Origin: Anoplopoma fimbria
Lineage: Eukaryota > Chordata > Actinopteri > Perciformes > Anoplopomatidae
DNA: 64,000 bases
Direction of reading: 5' to 3'
Assembly (NCBI RefSeq): GCF_027596085.1
Contig: NC_072467.1
Coordinates: forward strand, 27,385,308 to 27,449,307
Made by a program: the position numbers and the translations under genes. Positions 22,909-37,500 of the stretch are shown piece by piece; within the stretch, counting starts at the first letter, position 1, and each line of letters starts with the position of its first letter. Below the pieces are notes generated by a model that did not search any database, was not told the DNA's origin, and was given only the letters and a program-made list of their open reading frames with translations.

Positions 22909-23679
22909 ATGCTGAAGATACCCACGCTGACGGTGAGGCCAGTTAAGATAAGTTAAGGTTAAGTTAAGGTTGGTTAAGTTAAGTTAGGTTAAGGTAAGTT
23001 AAGTTAGGTTAAGTTAAGTTAAGTTTAGTTAAGGTAAGTTAAGGTAATTTAAGTTGAGTTAAGTTAGGTTAAGTTAAGTTAAGTTAGGTTAGGTTAAGGT
23101 AAGTTAGGTTAGGTTGATTAAGGTAAGTTAAGGTAATTTAAGTTGAGTTAAGTTAGGTTAAGGTAAGTTAGTTAGGTTGAGTTAAGGTAAGTTAAGTTGA
23201 GTTAAGTTAAGGTTAGGTTAAGGTAAGTTAAGTTGAGTTAAGGTAAATTAGGTTAGGTTGATTAAGTTAGGTTAAGGTTGATTAAGTTAGGTTAAGTTGA
23301 GTTAGGTTAGGTTAAGTTGAGTTAAGTTAGGTTAAGTTGAGTTAAGTTAGGTTAAGTCGAGTTAAGGTTTATTAAGTTAAGTTAGGTTAAGTCAAGTTAA
23401 GTTAAGGTTGATTAAGTTAAGGTAAGTTAAGGTTGATTAAGTTAAAGTTAAGTTAAGGTTGATTAAGTTAAGTTAAAGTTAAGTTAAGGTTGATTAAGTT
23501 AAGGTAAGTTAAGTTAAGGTTGATTAAGTTAAGGTAAGTTAAGTTAAGGTTGATTAAGTTAAGTTAATTAACCCTTAAAATCTGACCGATTTACAACTTT
23601 AATCAATCATAAATATTGTGTTTTACATCTGAGGCTCCAAAGTGACGCCATAGAAATGAATGAGAAACACACTCACACA

Positions 23680-23750
<71 letters not shown>

Positions 23751-23762
23751 CCCATACACACA

Positions 23763-23827
<65 letters not shown>

Positions 23828-26800
23828 CCCATATGTATAAAAACCCAGTTCTGGTGCCTCCTTTCGTAACATTGCTTTCTGGGCTCTGCAGGTTGAGAGC
23901 CCGTCCTGCCTCTGGGGTCGGGTTGTTCGGGGTCCCGGCAGTGACGTGGAGACCACAGACCAGTACGACAGACTGCTGGCTCAGATGAACCTCTTCTACC
24001 ACGACGTCACTCAGGACCTGCGCAAGCTGAAGCCCACATCGTTAGAGGAGGGACAGGTAATGCGACACCTGCGGTCTATCCTAGTTTTTACACGCCAGAT
24101 TCAGGTGTTGGGGTGTCGTATCGGGGCTGGATGTAGATTTGAATGTGTGTGTGGCTGTGTTTCCTCTCAGGTGTGTGTGGTGTACTGGTCGGTGATGAAG
24201 TCGTGGTGTCGGGCCGTGGTGGAGTCGATCATTATGGACTCGGTGTCCTGTCAGGCTCGCTGCCTCCTTGTGGACCACGGAGAACGTCTCGTCGTCCCCT
24301 CAGAACAGTAAGACCACACAGCACCACTGCCATTTTAACAAAAATAGCCCAAAAATAGCCCAAATACAAGACTATTTGTTGGGCCGTCCTTGAAAAACAG
24401 AAATTCTCAGTCTACTAAGACTCATCTGATTTTGTAGACTAAAGGCATGTGTCCACATGGCGCCTTTTTCTGAGCGCCAGCGACTTTTTTCAATTGTTCC
24501 CAATGAGGAGAGTGTATGTGGCCACCTGCAGAAACGGCGCCGCCTCCAGCGTCTTTCTTGTGAAGCACTTCATGTTGAAAACCTCTAAACTTTTCAGAAA
24601 AGCGCCGTTGACCTCGCTGTAGAAAACGGAGGAGAAGCTTGTTTTTGCTGCGTCTCTTTATCCTGAACTTCATATTTCGAACAGACACTTTAAAAACAAA
24701 GACCGAAAAGCCCATTTATGGGAGCAGATCCGACAGGCGGACGCTGAATGTTGCTGGTGAGTGTTGTGTTTTTATAACTGTACGGCGTGACTCTCCTGGT
24801 TCCAACGTTACTGATGTCAGATTGAAGAGCTCATCTATACAAAGAATGAAGCAAGTGCTTCATTTTTGGGTGCTTAAGGTGAAAATAATCTATGTATGAC
24901 ACATAGATAGTAGCCCAAATAGATAATAAAAAGCAAAGGAGTGATGCTGGTCAACCTTACATCGGTTGACATATAGCGCTTTAAAAGGTACTCAAAGGCA
25001 CTTTACATGTTAAACACAAACAATAAAAGCATTTTTTTTTTCTGCCAGAAAAAGGCGCTCTGTGGACACCGGCACTAATCGATCAGTCGATTGAATCGAC
25101 GGATCTATAATACAGAGTTTCTCCACAAAGACTCACACAAAAGCACCACTTTAAATAATTTGTTTACCAGAAAGAAGTTCAGCAATTAACACGAAACAAA
25201 GCATAAAAAAACCGACAAATCAACTACAGAAATCTTGTTGATTGAGACCAAAACAATCGATTAGTTTTATTATTGGTCTCCTGCAGTATTTATTAAAAAC
25301 ATGTACATTTTTGTTGGGTCATGAAATAACCTGAAGGCATCAAAAGACAATAAAAGACCATGTGAAAGAGTTCGCAGACCTGAGGGATGTTTGTGTGACT
25401 GTGCTGTTTGATTCTTGACTTTCTTGTTTGTCGTCTCGGCCCCACAAGGATCCGAATCGCTATGCAGACTTTCCTCCAGCTGCCCTTCTGGGTGAGAAAG
25501 TTCCACCTGGCAGGAATCAAACCAACAACCCTGCGGGTTTCCGTCCACGAGGAGAAGGCAGGGCTCATGTAAGACAAGCTTACTGCTAACGACTGCACTA
25601 GTGATGGAGTTTTGAATCACAATACATTGTTTAGGGTATCCACAGTCCTCAGAAATGTCTCTAAGTTACAGATATTTATTCTAGGAAATGTAATCCACTT
25701 TCATCTCTCTGCAGTCCCTCCACTCAGTGGGACAGCTCTGCTACACTCTACCTGCACAACCTGCTACAAGGTGAGCAACACAAGCAGCGTTCGATGTTTC
25801 CCGAGCGGCTGTGCTGTGAGACCAATGTTAAAAAAACGTATATGAGATCTTTAAAGAGTAACTTTGAAAGTTTGCTTTCTTCCATCAGCGTCGACTCGGG
25901 CCGAGGCCGTGTTGCTCGAATCCGAGTCAGACTCCACCTCCGTTGAGCTCTACCTGACCGTAGGGAACGTCAAGGTGACCTTTGACACGTACCTTCAAAT
26001 GAGTACCGTTATCCTAATAATGTTGACAACATTCAGATTCCATCTGCCCTTCTCTTTCTTATTTTAACACTTATTGTATTTTATTTTCACGCACATTTAC
26101 TTGGTTTTTATCACTGGGATTGTTATCAGGTTTATGCTGATTTTGTTTTTTTCAGATCTGTGTGAACGACGATCTAGTGGCCAAGAAGTTTGCGTATTAC
26201 ATCGGCGGTCTGGACGAGGTGGACCGACTTCCCTTCATGTTGTCTTCCAGCATCTTAACCCAAACCGTCTGCACGACCTCAATCAAGCCAACGGCACAAA
26301 CAACCCAACCACCTCAAAGTAAAAGACACACAGATGTGTTTGTATTATTAAAAGTTTTTATTTTGGTTTCTCCTCAATGCAGCAGCTTCGGTCCGTTATA
26401 TCTGTCAGTTACATGTACTGACGTCTGGACTGTCGCTTGTTTTCAGCGATTTCTTCAAGCCCTGGTTCGGCAGTTGGAGCCGGTGATTGGCTGACGGCTC
26501 CCTCCACACCTCAGGTCAGCAGCTCTGCTCACTGCGTCACTGTCAGGTCGCCGGTTAATACCCACACATCCTCACCTCTGACCTCTCTGCTGCTTTAGAG
26601 ACGACAACAGGGGCTGAAGGCCTCTGAGGAAGGCGGCGGGTCAAAGGTCACGGACCAACAGAATGGCTCAGACTCTGCTGCTGCAGAGAGGTGAGCGCAC
26701 ACTTGGTTCAGTTCAGCAGTTCACTGTTGGACAGAGAAAATAGTACAGTACATATGTAGTAATTTACAGATGTTGGTCTATTTTGCTTCTCAAACACTAA

Positions 26801-29800
26801 AAAACAAAACTTTGTCTATTTGCTTCTGTAGATTTCTCATAAATTCACCAAAAGTTACCATTATATAATGCCTCATTTGTATATTTAAACAGAAAACTTT
26901 TGAAAACGTATAATACAAAAGATAATCATCTCTCAGTAATCAGCTGGTGAAGTTTCATGTTGATATCTATTAGATTTTTTTTACCCTATTCACCTGTAGA
27001 GTCTTCAACATGTATGTAATTTAACTAAACATATCTTTAAAGGATGTTTTCTCGAAATGAGTTTTTTCTCAGACTCTGATCCATAAATCTCCACTTCAGT
27101 AGCTCTTACATACACCAAACTTTACAGCTTCATTCCTCTCTATATTCTGAAGGTGTCTACAGAGGGGTTTGTTCAGATATCATTCATAGCCTGATTTATA
27201 CAACATTTTATTACTTAAAACATGGAGAACACACTTTTTTTTTCTATGGCTGTTGACAGTATATTTTCTGATTTTTGGAGTGTTACAAAGAGATATCTTA
27301 AATTCCCTCTTTAAAAACCTTAAACTCTAATATGTCAACAAAATGAAACAAGAATTTTCAACCTGTCTTTATCCAATGTTCAGATATATGTTCTGGAAAT
27401 GTTGGTAAATTAGCACATATTTGATAGGATTATGACTCATTTGTCCAGATGTTAAAATCAACTAGTTGTTTTTTTTTGTTTAGTTTTTTTACATTATTCC
27501 CCTGAAGTGTCTTCCATTAACTCATCTGCTCTCATGTTCAGCGACTCTTCGGAGGAAACAGACTCGTCTCTGGCTGCAGCTCTGACCAAAGACCTCAGTC
27601 TGTTCAGGTGAGAAATGACCTCAATCACACACAGTTCTGCGTCTATTTTATTACGACTGTTTGATACCGACGGAGCACTTTGTGTTCCCAAACAGGTTCC
27701 TGAAGTTTCTGAATCCTGGCAGCAGCTTCCAGCAGGCGGCTCCCACTGTGAGTACAAACAGGAAGTGTTTCTCTGACTTTCTTTTCATCACATAGTCTTT
27801 GGACATCTTAACAAGGCTGTAAGTTACACTGTAATGGAGTTCATACTGATGTGTTTTTTGTTTTTTCATGCTGTGTTTCAACTGTACAATCTGGGTATTA
27901 ATCCCTGAACAATGAATCTATATCTAAAGCGTGTTTTGTTTGTTTTTTGTCACAGGTCAGTCAGCATGAAGAGATAAAAGACAGTCGACCTGAAGAGACG
28001 ACTGCGGCCTCCAGAAACTTCACAGGACAGGAAGTGTATGCTTTCAAATATTCAGTTAACTGACTTAAGGCCGACTGGGACAGGATTAGAAGTACTGTGA
28101 GTGAAGTATTCACCACGCTCCTCTGGCATTTAACTCTTCATATCAGGGAGGTATTTGAAAACATCAGTATATGAAAGGATACGGTCTGTAAAGACACGGA
28201 CGTTCTGCAGGACGAAGCCAAAAGCCTCCACGGAGGGGGGAGGGGGGGGAGTTAAAGGGGAGGCAGGGAGGGTGAGACATGTTGTTTTCATTCAGTGGGA
28301 CTTACATCTCCGTCTATTTGAAATAAACATCCAGAAATAAAATAAATTATTAATAATAATAATAGTTTAAAAGACGCTTCATAACTTTCCTGAGAATCAT
28401 CACGTTTTTAAGTTTTCCTTAGTATCAAAGTAATTCAGTGATAGTTGTCAGTACATTCATTTGTACACTGAAAACATTATCTGCCAACAGCTATTCCAGC
28501 GTTCTTGTAAGTTTACCAAAATGTAAACAGGTAGAGGCCAAAACAAGCTGACAAAAAATGAATAAACGTGCCGAAAATAAAAGAGCAAGTATGGTCTGTG
28601 AAAATGACAGAAAAGAAGAAATCAAATAAATCAGTGTGAAATATAAACTAGATTAATATAATAGAATAGTTTTAAATACAATAACAATAATATAGAATAT
28701 TTGAATCAGTGAATAGAATAATGTAAAAAATTACGATAAACAATTCTTAATCAAAGCCCTAGTTGAATATATAGATTTTAGGTTAATGTTTAAAGGTAGT
28801 TGACATTACAGCAGCGTATATGATGAGTTCTTGCTTTCCAGGTTAGTCGCAATATTTGCTTTGTCACTTTAAAAAAAGGAAAAATTCACACTGAGCTGAT
28901 TAAGAAAGAGACTAGAGAAATAAATCCCGTCCAAATGAGGCGTAAATATTTAACTGATAAGATCAGAGCTGTCCCCTTCTTCCTCCCACCTGAGTTATCA
29001 GACCTGTGCTCTACTCTATCTACCAAAAACAATCGCTATATATTCAGTATTTCTTGTGTTTTGTCCCACAGATTATTCCCTCTGAACAGTGAGCCTGTAA
29101 CACTGCTCAATCAAGCTTTGCTCAATACGAGGTGAGCTTTATTATTTCAAATGTCAATATTAGTTGATTGTTTTTTTAATGTATATATAATAAGTGAAGA
29201 TTAGTAATAAGTAACTGCCTTCCTTGGCTTGATTTGTATTTCCTCAGTGGAGCTGAAGGTGTTTGTGAGAGCAGTCAGGATGAATATCTGGAGGATGAAG
29301 ATACAAGGTACATTAAGCTGTGAAGTTCACTGTGTGAGTGTCTGAGCCGGTCGTCTACAGTCTTCCTCATTTCATGTTTTACGTTTCAGCAGTTCGAGCA
29401 GATCAGTGGAGTCGGGTCGAGCAGAGAAGACGTGGAGGAACGAAGAGGACTGGGCCTGTTCACGGTGAGCTGAGGAGCTGAGGATTCTAAACAAATGTGC
29501 TGAGTCGGTTAAACAGGACAGGAGTCTGATAACGGCAATGAACATCTGGTCTCGCCTCAAAGTTTATAGTTTATCCAATTAAAATCCAGATAGAAAAAGT
29601 ATTACGGCAAACTGGGCAGAATGTCTCTGAGATTGCTTGTAAATCATCAGTTTATCTTCGGGGGTAAAACAAATGAAATTCCAGCTTTTTTTCGATACTA
29701 ATGCTGTTTTTTTTATTCTGACTGCTGTGTGATGCAGCCTTTTAGAGTGGTTGAACCCGGAGCCGCTGAACCCCGATCCAGACGCTGCAGACGACTCGGT

Positions 29801-32800
29801 AGGGTGAACTTCACAAACCAAAATGTTTTTTATTTTCATTCAGCTGATGCTCAGAGTTCTCTACCTTTTTGCTCTGAAGGATGTTTGGGCTGCTTGACTG
29901 AATCCTGTAGATACACGAGAGTTTAGTGAGCAGACGATGGTCTAAAAAACATGAATTGGGTCTTAAAATATCCCTGGAACTCCCTGAACATCCTGGTCCC
30001 TGCGGTTGAAACGCAATGAGTTCCTCAAAAGGTTCCTAGTCCCTTGGGATAGTTCTTGTGGGCGAAAAGGGGAATTGGTCACATTTGTGGAGGTGGTGTT
30101 CATTTCAGCTGAGGCGACTTTCCTCCAATATGAAACTTTTGGAAATTGTAAAACTTGACCTGAACTCTAGTTGATTTGAGGGAAAATTGAAAATAAAGGA
30201 AAAAAACATCTTCTTCTCGCGTGCGTCTGCTTCACCTGAGCTGCTAATTCCACTCCTGATGTTCGATCAACCTCATGTGACCCCTGAATGCACCGCAGCA
30301 GGTTTTTTGATATTTACTGTCTCACGGGTCTTTGTTTCTCCGGCCTCCTGACTGTCCTCAGGCTGCTCCCAGTGATCCCAGGAGGAGTGGGATTCTGGTG
30401 CACTCTGTCTTCCCAGTGGAGCCCTGCACCAGCCTGGACGATGCCCCCCTCACAGACGCCCTCCGCTGGGTAAACGAGAATGTGCTCTGACCTTTCTCTT
30501 GAAATTGAGAAGAAGACAAAAATAAGGGACAAACACTTTGGTGAAGACTGAGAGATGTGAAACAACATTCCCTTAGTTACCTTTACTTGTAGGTTTAGTT
30601 AAAAATAATAAGGGTTCCGATTTCAAAGAGTAAAAATAACTTCTTCCTATGTCTTGAATTATAAAAAAAAATACAAAACTGAATCTGACTTTGTTCTTTA
30701 AACCACTGCAATAAAGTTGGTTTATAACATAATGAGTAAACTTCTCCATCTGGTATGAGTTTTGCTAGCTATCTGTGAATCCATTTCTAAGTTAGTGCAT
30801 TAGTCCTTACCAAGATATTTGTTTCTAGCAAGAAAGAAAAGTTTTGTAACTTTTGCTTTACAGGAAGAAGAAACTAAAAGCTAGTTTCAAACCAGTGTTT
30901 ACTGAGTCTAAACTTAATTAAATGTAATCAGATTCATGGTATTTCTTATCTGTAATGATGTTGGTTGTTTAATCTTTTCTGTCACCAGAACTAGTGGGAG
31001 AATGCACACTGTGACTCCAATTGACACCATTATTAAAACAGCAATTCCATCTAAATGTCTGTCTATGTCTATGATGTTTTATCCTCCAATCATTGTAAGC
31101 AGCTCATGCATTGTGTTTTTGCATGAACATAAAAAGCTAGTCTGGTGGGGCATCTGGCTTTAATATGGTGAATCTCCATTAGGCCAAGTTTTAAACTCAA
31201 CAGCAGCTGGTGCAACTGGTTTACACCTTTATGGAAGGGGAGGCAAAAGAGACTGTGGCTGTTACTTTGATGTTTATTCACTGTTAAACTCTTAAAAGCT
31301 TAAACTGAGTTTCACACAGCGGCCGCTCTGCCTCCAGGTGTTGCGTAAGAAGCAGCACAGCACTCTGACTCCAGCTGAGCGTTACAGCTGGCCAGCTGTG
31401 GCCCGAGGATGCAACACCGTCATCGTCTCCCACAACGCCGACCAGCCTCTCAGCTACGTCGCCCCGCTCCTCACCCACATCCTGCTCAACTCCATCTTCA
31501 CCTCCCTCACCTCCAGCACAGGGGTGAGTACATCGCTTATACATGGATTTAGATCATAGCTGCTTAATTTGTTCCAGCAGCACCATTATTTGACTGACTG
31601 TTCTGAGAGGGTGGTGCTTTAATTTTTGGTTCTGCTCTTTCTTTGTTGACGTCCAGCCCATAGTGGTGCTGCTGTGTCCAGGCTGGGAGAAGGCCCAGGC
31701 GGTGTACGACCTGCTGGAGGAGATGAAGGTCGCCCAGGTCCTCCACCCTGTCATCTTACTGCTGGGCGTCGGCAAAGACGAGGCCAAGGCCGTCAGGATC
31801 CCCAAAAACTGTGAGCAGAGCTGTGAGGTTGTTTATGGAGATAGAAAATTCCCCAAAATGCATTTATTATTATCTCTCCAAGGAGATAATGTATTTTCCT
31901 GTGCATGATTGTGCTTCCTTGTGTCTGTCCTCGGCTAATCTCGCAAACTACATTATTCTTTGGCCTCATTTATGACTGTAGGACCCTTTCGTGGTTGCAG
32001 CGATTCACACTTTTTGAAAACATATTTTAATGAATGATTTATACGGTCAAAGACTGCACAAACACACACCGGCACAAATATATATCGGTTATTCTGTTAA
32101 GAGGAAGCGTCCAACAGTCAACATGAAAGAGTGAACCTCAGTTCAGCTTCACAGAGCCGATGCAGATTTAAATGAGAGTATCTTTTATGTGAGACGGGCA
32201 AGAGAAAAAACGCATCTGCATTTGTGATTGTGATCATTCAATCAGACATATAAGCGGTCTTTGCAGACAAACCTGGCGGTTTGGTCTTTGTTTATGCTAA
32301 ACTAAGGTCATATCATTTCCAAGGCCTGCTGTTAGTGACCACTCCCTTCAGTCTGGTCCGTCTGCTGTCCTGCCACTGCTTCCTGTTCCTGCGTCTCTAC
32401 CACCTCGTGCTGGACGAGGCCGACCAGCTCTTTACTTTGGCTCCGGATCAGGTGACCGTCTGCTCATCATTCACACTCAAAAGTTTCTGCAGCTACATCA
32501 TTTGCTTTTTCCAGTATTTTTTGAAACTGCTTAATTCTCTCAACTTTTAAAGTTATTTCATGAATATGTTTATTTATTTAGCTTTTGCTTTTCTACGCAT
32601 TTCTTTAAATGATGAATGTTCTCCCGTTAGATGGCGACCATTTTGCAGCATTTCCAGAAGGTGACCTCCAGCGAGGAGAAGGCTTCCTGTCCTCAGCAGC
32701 TCGTTGCCGTGGCGAAAAGATGGACCAGTCACATGGAAGGTTTGGTAGCCAATCACATGCCATACCCCTGCATTGTCATGACCGTCCCTGAGGAAGCCGC

Positions 32801-34479
32801 TCTCTATGGTAACGTTCAGCAGGTCAGTCTCAATGAATCACTTGTAATCACAGCTTAATGTTGCCAATGTTCACTGAAGGGTTTTAAAGCCGAAGATATC
32901 TGTTTGATCAGCAACATTTAAAACGTGTAAAAGATACAAAAAGTGCTGTTAAATAACTTTATTTCATTATTAAGACGTATTAAAATGTATCTGATTTATC
33001 TTGATCACATTTTCTAATAATCAAGATCCAAATTTCTGAAAAAAATATGAATTATTAACCTTTATTTGTCTTAATAATTGCAGATCGTTTTGTATGCATG
33101 CTCTGTACCGACTGAAGGACTGTGTGTAATGACTTAATGCTCAACTCTAAGTTCTGATGTGTGATGAGATTCCTAGTGTTCAGGAGCTGTTTGTCTTCCT
33201 GCAGATCATCCTCATGACTCTGGAGAGCAGCAAGCTCTCAGTACTGTTGGGTGCGTTGGATTTCAACCCCGACGTCGGCCAGAAGACTCTGATCGTAGCC
33301 AACTCTGCTCAGGAGGTTGAAGACGTGTTCAAGGTGACTCTGTGGCTTCAGGTTCAGATTTCTCCATCAGCGCTGTCAGCTTTTCATTAAAGTCAAGCCT
33401 GATAAAATGGTTTTGATTAAAAAGTTGCGACAACAGCGCGAGCATGACGATATTGAAACGTGTCTGTATCACACGCTCTATATGAATACGTGTGAGCTCA
33501 GCTGAAAGTTTGTGTCCTGCCGAAAAGAGAGTCAAGAGTCGTATTTACTAACAAATATTTGCAAAATAATTGATAATACAACACATTAAGAATTGCATTG
33601 ATAGCACCGACAGGAGACATCCTCATTAGACGGCCTTCCTCAGAAAACAGAGATTGCAGCCACACATATACTTTTTGGAAAGTTAAACTGTGTATTCCTT
33701 TGGTTTTATTGTTAATTTAGGATCAAATTGACATACTAACAATTAAAGAAACATATTTTATTTGTTGTAATACCAAGACATCCTTTGCAGCATCAAAATA
33801 CCAGAACTAGAGTTGTTTTCGAGCCTGAAATGCTGGATATCACGTTATCATATTATTTAGCTGCTCATTTATGCTACACATGAACAACAACAAGTGTCAC
33901 TCTCTACCCGATCTGTTCATCCTGCCCGATCACTACTGCACACGTGCAAACCAGTACCATCTATGTTTAAATCAACAGGAGGTTCCATGCAGTGACATTA
34001 TAATCAGCCAGGCTCAATTCATTTAAAATTAGTATTTGGCAAAGGTAAATTATAATGTTATCATGATGTGTTCAAATGCAATCTTGTGAAATGTATTTTT
34101 TTAGGAGAAACTAGAATAAATCCAGCTGTCTAAAGGAGACGTTTTCACAGCAATATGAAATGTATATTAGAGATGAAATATGACTTTCTCTCTTCATCAA
34201 CATGCATCATCTACAGATGTAGTGCACCGATAGTGGAGAGAGAAACCAAAGTGTAGTCTTCCTTAAATGAATCTTTTCTAATCTTCAGGCCGTGAGCAAC
34301 AAATCAGCATTCTGCCTCAAGACCCACGAAGGGTTAACACACCAGTTTGACTTCGTCATCCAGCAGTGGAGGAAAGACGTCGGCCCCGGCACTCATGTTA
34401 TTCTGGGTAAACTGAACATATATTTATATAACGTGTCTGTCGGGCCCAAACCTCAAATCTACATGTTTCTTTATTTATT

Positions 34480-34531
<52 letters not shown>

Positions 34532-37500
34532 CCTGTGGCTCCATCTTGAATCTCGTAACTCCATCGGATACTCAAATTGTCCGCAAAACCTTGTATCTCC
34601 ACCCCATTTGCACTTGATTTTGGTAAAATATTAATTATATAATGACACATGCAATATTTGACTATATATGAAGACGTAATACAAACTTTGACGACAATGT
34701 GTTCAATTTAAAAACAGTAGTTTTTTTTCATTTCCACCCCGACACGAAGAAAAGGAAACAAAATGAACATCAACAGTAAAACTAATTTCATTGAATCTCC
34801 TCCCAGAATATTTATTCATGCTGAGTTTGACCTTTGACCTCTAGTGACCACCAGCGAGTGTCTGAAGTGTCTGGGAGTCAGAGATGCGACCTGCGTCGTC
34901 CACTACGGCTTCCCCACTTCCCCCAAACTGTTCGGCGGCCGGCTCTCCTGTATGGCCGAGAACTTCAGGAACCTCTCTGAACGAGTGAGAGACAGACGCA
35001 TCTTCTGTTCCCGTAGAAACGATCAACGCAATAACACAACTTCGGATTCATCGTCCACATTTGCAGCTAAAAGGTGAAATGTTTTGTTTACGTCTCTCTT
35101 GATTTCTTCACCGAGGTTTCCTCCGAGGACCAAACGGGGAGCCGCCGTCGCCTCTCCAGGTCGGTGCTGCTGATCTCTGAGAGGAACGCCTGTCACGTGG
35201 TCGGGGTTCTGCGTTACCTGGGCCGAACCAACGCCCTGCTTCCCCCGGAGCTGCTGTCCTTCGCTCAGGGGGTCCACGTGGCCCGGGAGGACCAGAAGAC
35301 CAACAGGCCTCTCTGCAGATACCTGAAGAGCTTTGGAGTCTGCAGGTCAGCTTCTGCTCTGTAGTTCATGTTGTGTTGTTTCTGTTGAATAAACTGAGCG
35401 TTTAATCCACTTAGTTTCAAATCTGTAAAGGCAAGAACACACAGACTTTGTTCAGCTGTATCGGCTTTGTTTAATCTCTTGTTAAACACACATTTTTTAA
35501 CCAGTCGAGAGCTGAAACAATTAGTCAATGAATGAATGAATAGATTGACAGAAAGTCGATTTAAAAAAACAACTGACCATGGATTAATCCATTTATTCTT
35601 CTGTCAGAATGCCAAACGTGAACCTTCAGCTTTTTAGACGTTTGGATGTAAAGACGTCAGGCAGAGCTGCACCGAATGCTATTTTCTCGTTCGATTCAGA
35701 CTTCTTTTTTAAATCTGACCTTTTCGTTAATTCTACGTCTATAATTGACAGTATATGGCAACATTTTTGTAACTTTTGTTGAATGGAAAATTTTAATTAA
35801 ATTCTATATTCATAACCAAACATTGACATTGTAGAAATACTTAAATGTTTTTTAACAAATCTCAAAGTCGTTCCAAACTTTTCAGAGCGGAGGATCTTCT
35901 CAGTGTCACAGGTTTCTGTGGACTTTTGGAATTAAAGCTTGTAAGATTTTGGCATTTATAGCCAGATTGAGTAAAAGAAATAGCTTCCTGGTTCAAAAGA
36001 GAAAATGAGCCACAAAATCAGATTTATTGTGTTTTCTTTCTTTCCTCTGCAGAGACAGCAGTGTGTGTCCCGACCGTCACAGATTCATCTCCCAGCTGGA
36101 CCAGTCCGTGCTTCCTGCCTCAGGAGTCATAGAAGTGAGGACATACACATCTTTGTCTCTATTTTATTATGTATATATATATATATACACATATATATCA
36201 GACACTTCTGCCTAGAGAGCACAGTTTAACAGAACCTCTTTATTTAAAGACATTGTCTGAATTAGTGGTGTATAGTTCACACTGCTCATGAAGTCGATAG
36301 CTTCAGATCTCATTCTCTGAAGTCATGATCACATTATTAATTCAAATAATTAGTCATTTTCTATTATTATTATTACACAGTTCTTGGCCGTCATCTTTAC
36401 TAATTAATCACAAAAAATGTGGATTACAATGTTACACCCCCATAGTGTCGTCTTTTTCTACACCAAAATCCACGACAGCACTTGTATTGAATGTTGCGTC
36501 TGATGCTCGCAGGTCGTCCCTCTCTACATCAAGACGGCATCGGTGTTCTACGGCCGCGTCGTCCAGAAGGAGGACGGAGGAGGCTTTCGGAGCATGGCGT
36601 CCGAGATGACGGCGTACTATGCCGACAGGAAACCTGGAGCCAAGGAGCTGCTGGAGGGAGGCTTATACGCCGTGCAGGAGGACGAGCTCTTCCACAGGTC
36701 AGAGGTTTGAAACATCTGTGGGGGTTTTATTCATGATGTTCAAACCTGTATTGATCAGAGCGACACAGAAATATGTGTGCAATGCCACTGTGTGCTCCCT
36801 GCGGCAGGGTGAAGATCCTGTCCGTCCCAGAGAGAGGTGACCGGCTGTTTTTCAGCGTCTTTGTCCGCTTTATCGACGTGGGAAAGGAGGAGGAGGTCAA
36901 ATCCCATCAGATCCTCCAGCTCCCGGATCAGTTCCACTCTCTGCCCGGCCAGGCCGTGGAGATCGTCGTCTGCCGGGTCAAACCCGTCGATGCCGAGACC
37001 GACTGGCACCCAAAGGTTTTCCTGCTCTCAAACACATCACCACTATTTCTGTGTTTGATTTTCCTCTTTTTATTTACTTAAAGCTGGGAAATGAACAGTT
37101 TGTCACAGGGTGTCTTTAAAGCCCACTAACAGTGACCTCATGACCCTGTTCAAATTAGTAAACGTCCTAAAAACACTGCAGTTCATAAACATTTAATCAG
37201 CTGGCAGAACTCACTCACTGTAAATCTGCTGTGAATCCTTGTTGATATTGATATTGCAATATTTACTGTGAGATGAAAGAAAGATAGAAAGTTAAATATC
37301 TCCTTAAATTCTCTGGATGTGTTAAGCTATTGCAGTGAGAAGGATGAAGGCCTGTATGGAATATCATTTCTTTACATTCAAAACTTCTATTGAGGTCTTT
37401 GAATGTCGTATTTTATGATGTCACGCCCCCCAAAAAAAGATCCTAAATCAACCATCTTTAATGAACATAACTCGACAGTGCGTGCCTCCTTTTATGTGCG

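Noticed and set aside
22940..23575. Interstitial telomere repeat
   Set aside because: Units are GTTAAG, GTTAGG and GTTGA; there are no runs of TTAGGG.
23656..24002. Open frames of T-H and C-V repeats
   Set aside because: They read through the (CA)n microsatellite; only the part from 23892 is real TDRD12 exon 2.
27956..28033. TDRD12 exon 12 ending at GAA|GTGTAT
   Set aside because: That donor breaks the phase with exon 13. The donor two bases later (GT|GTATGC, end 28035) keeps the frame.
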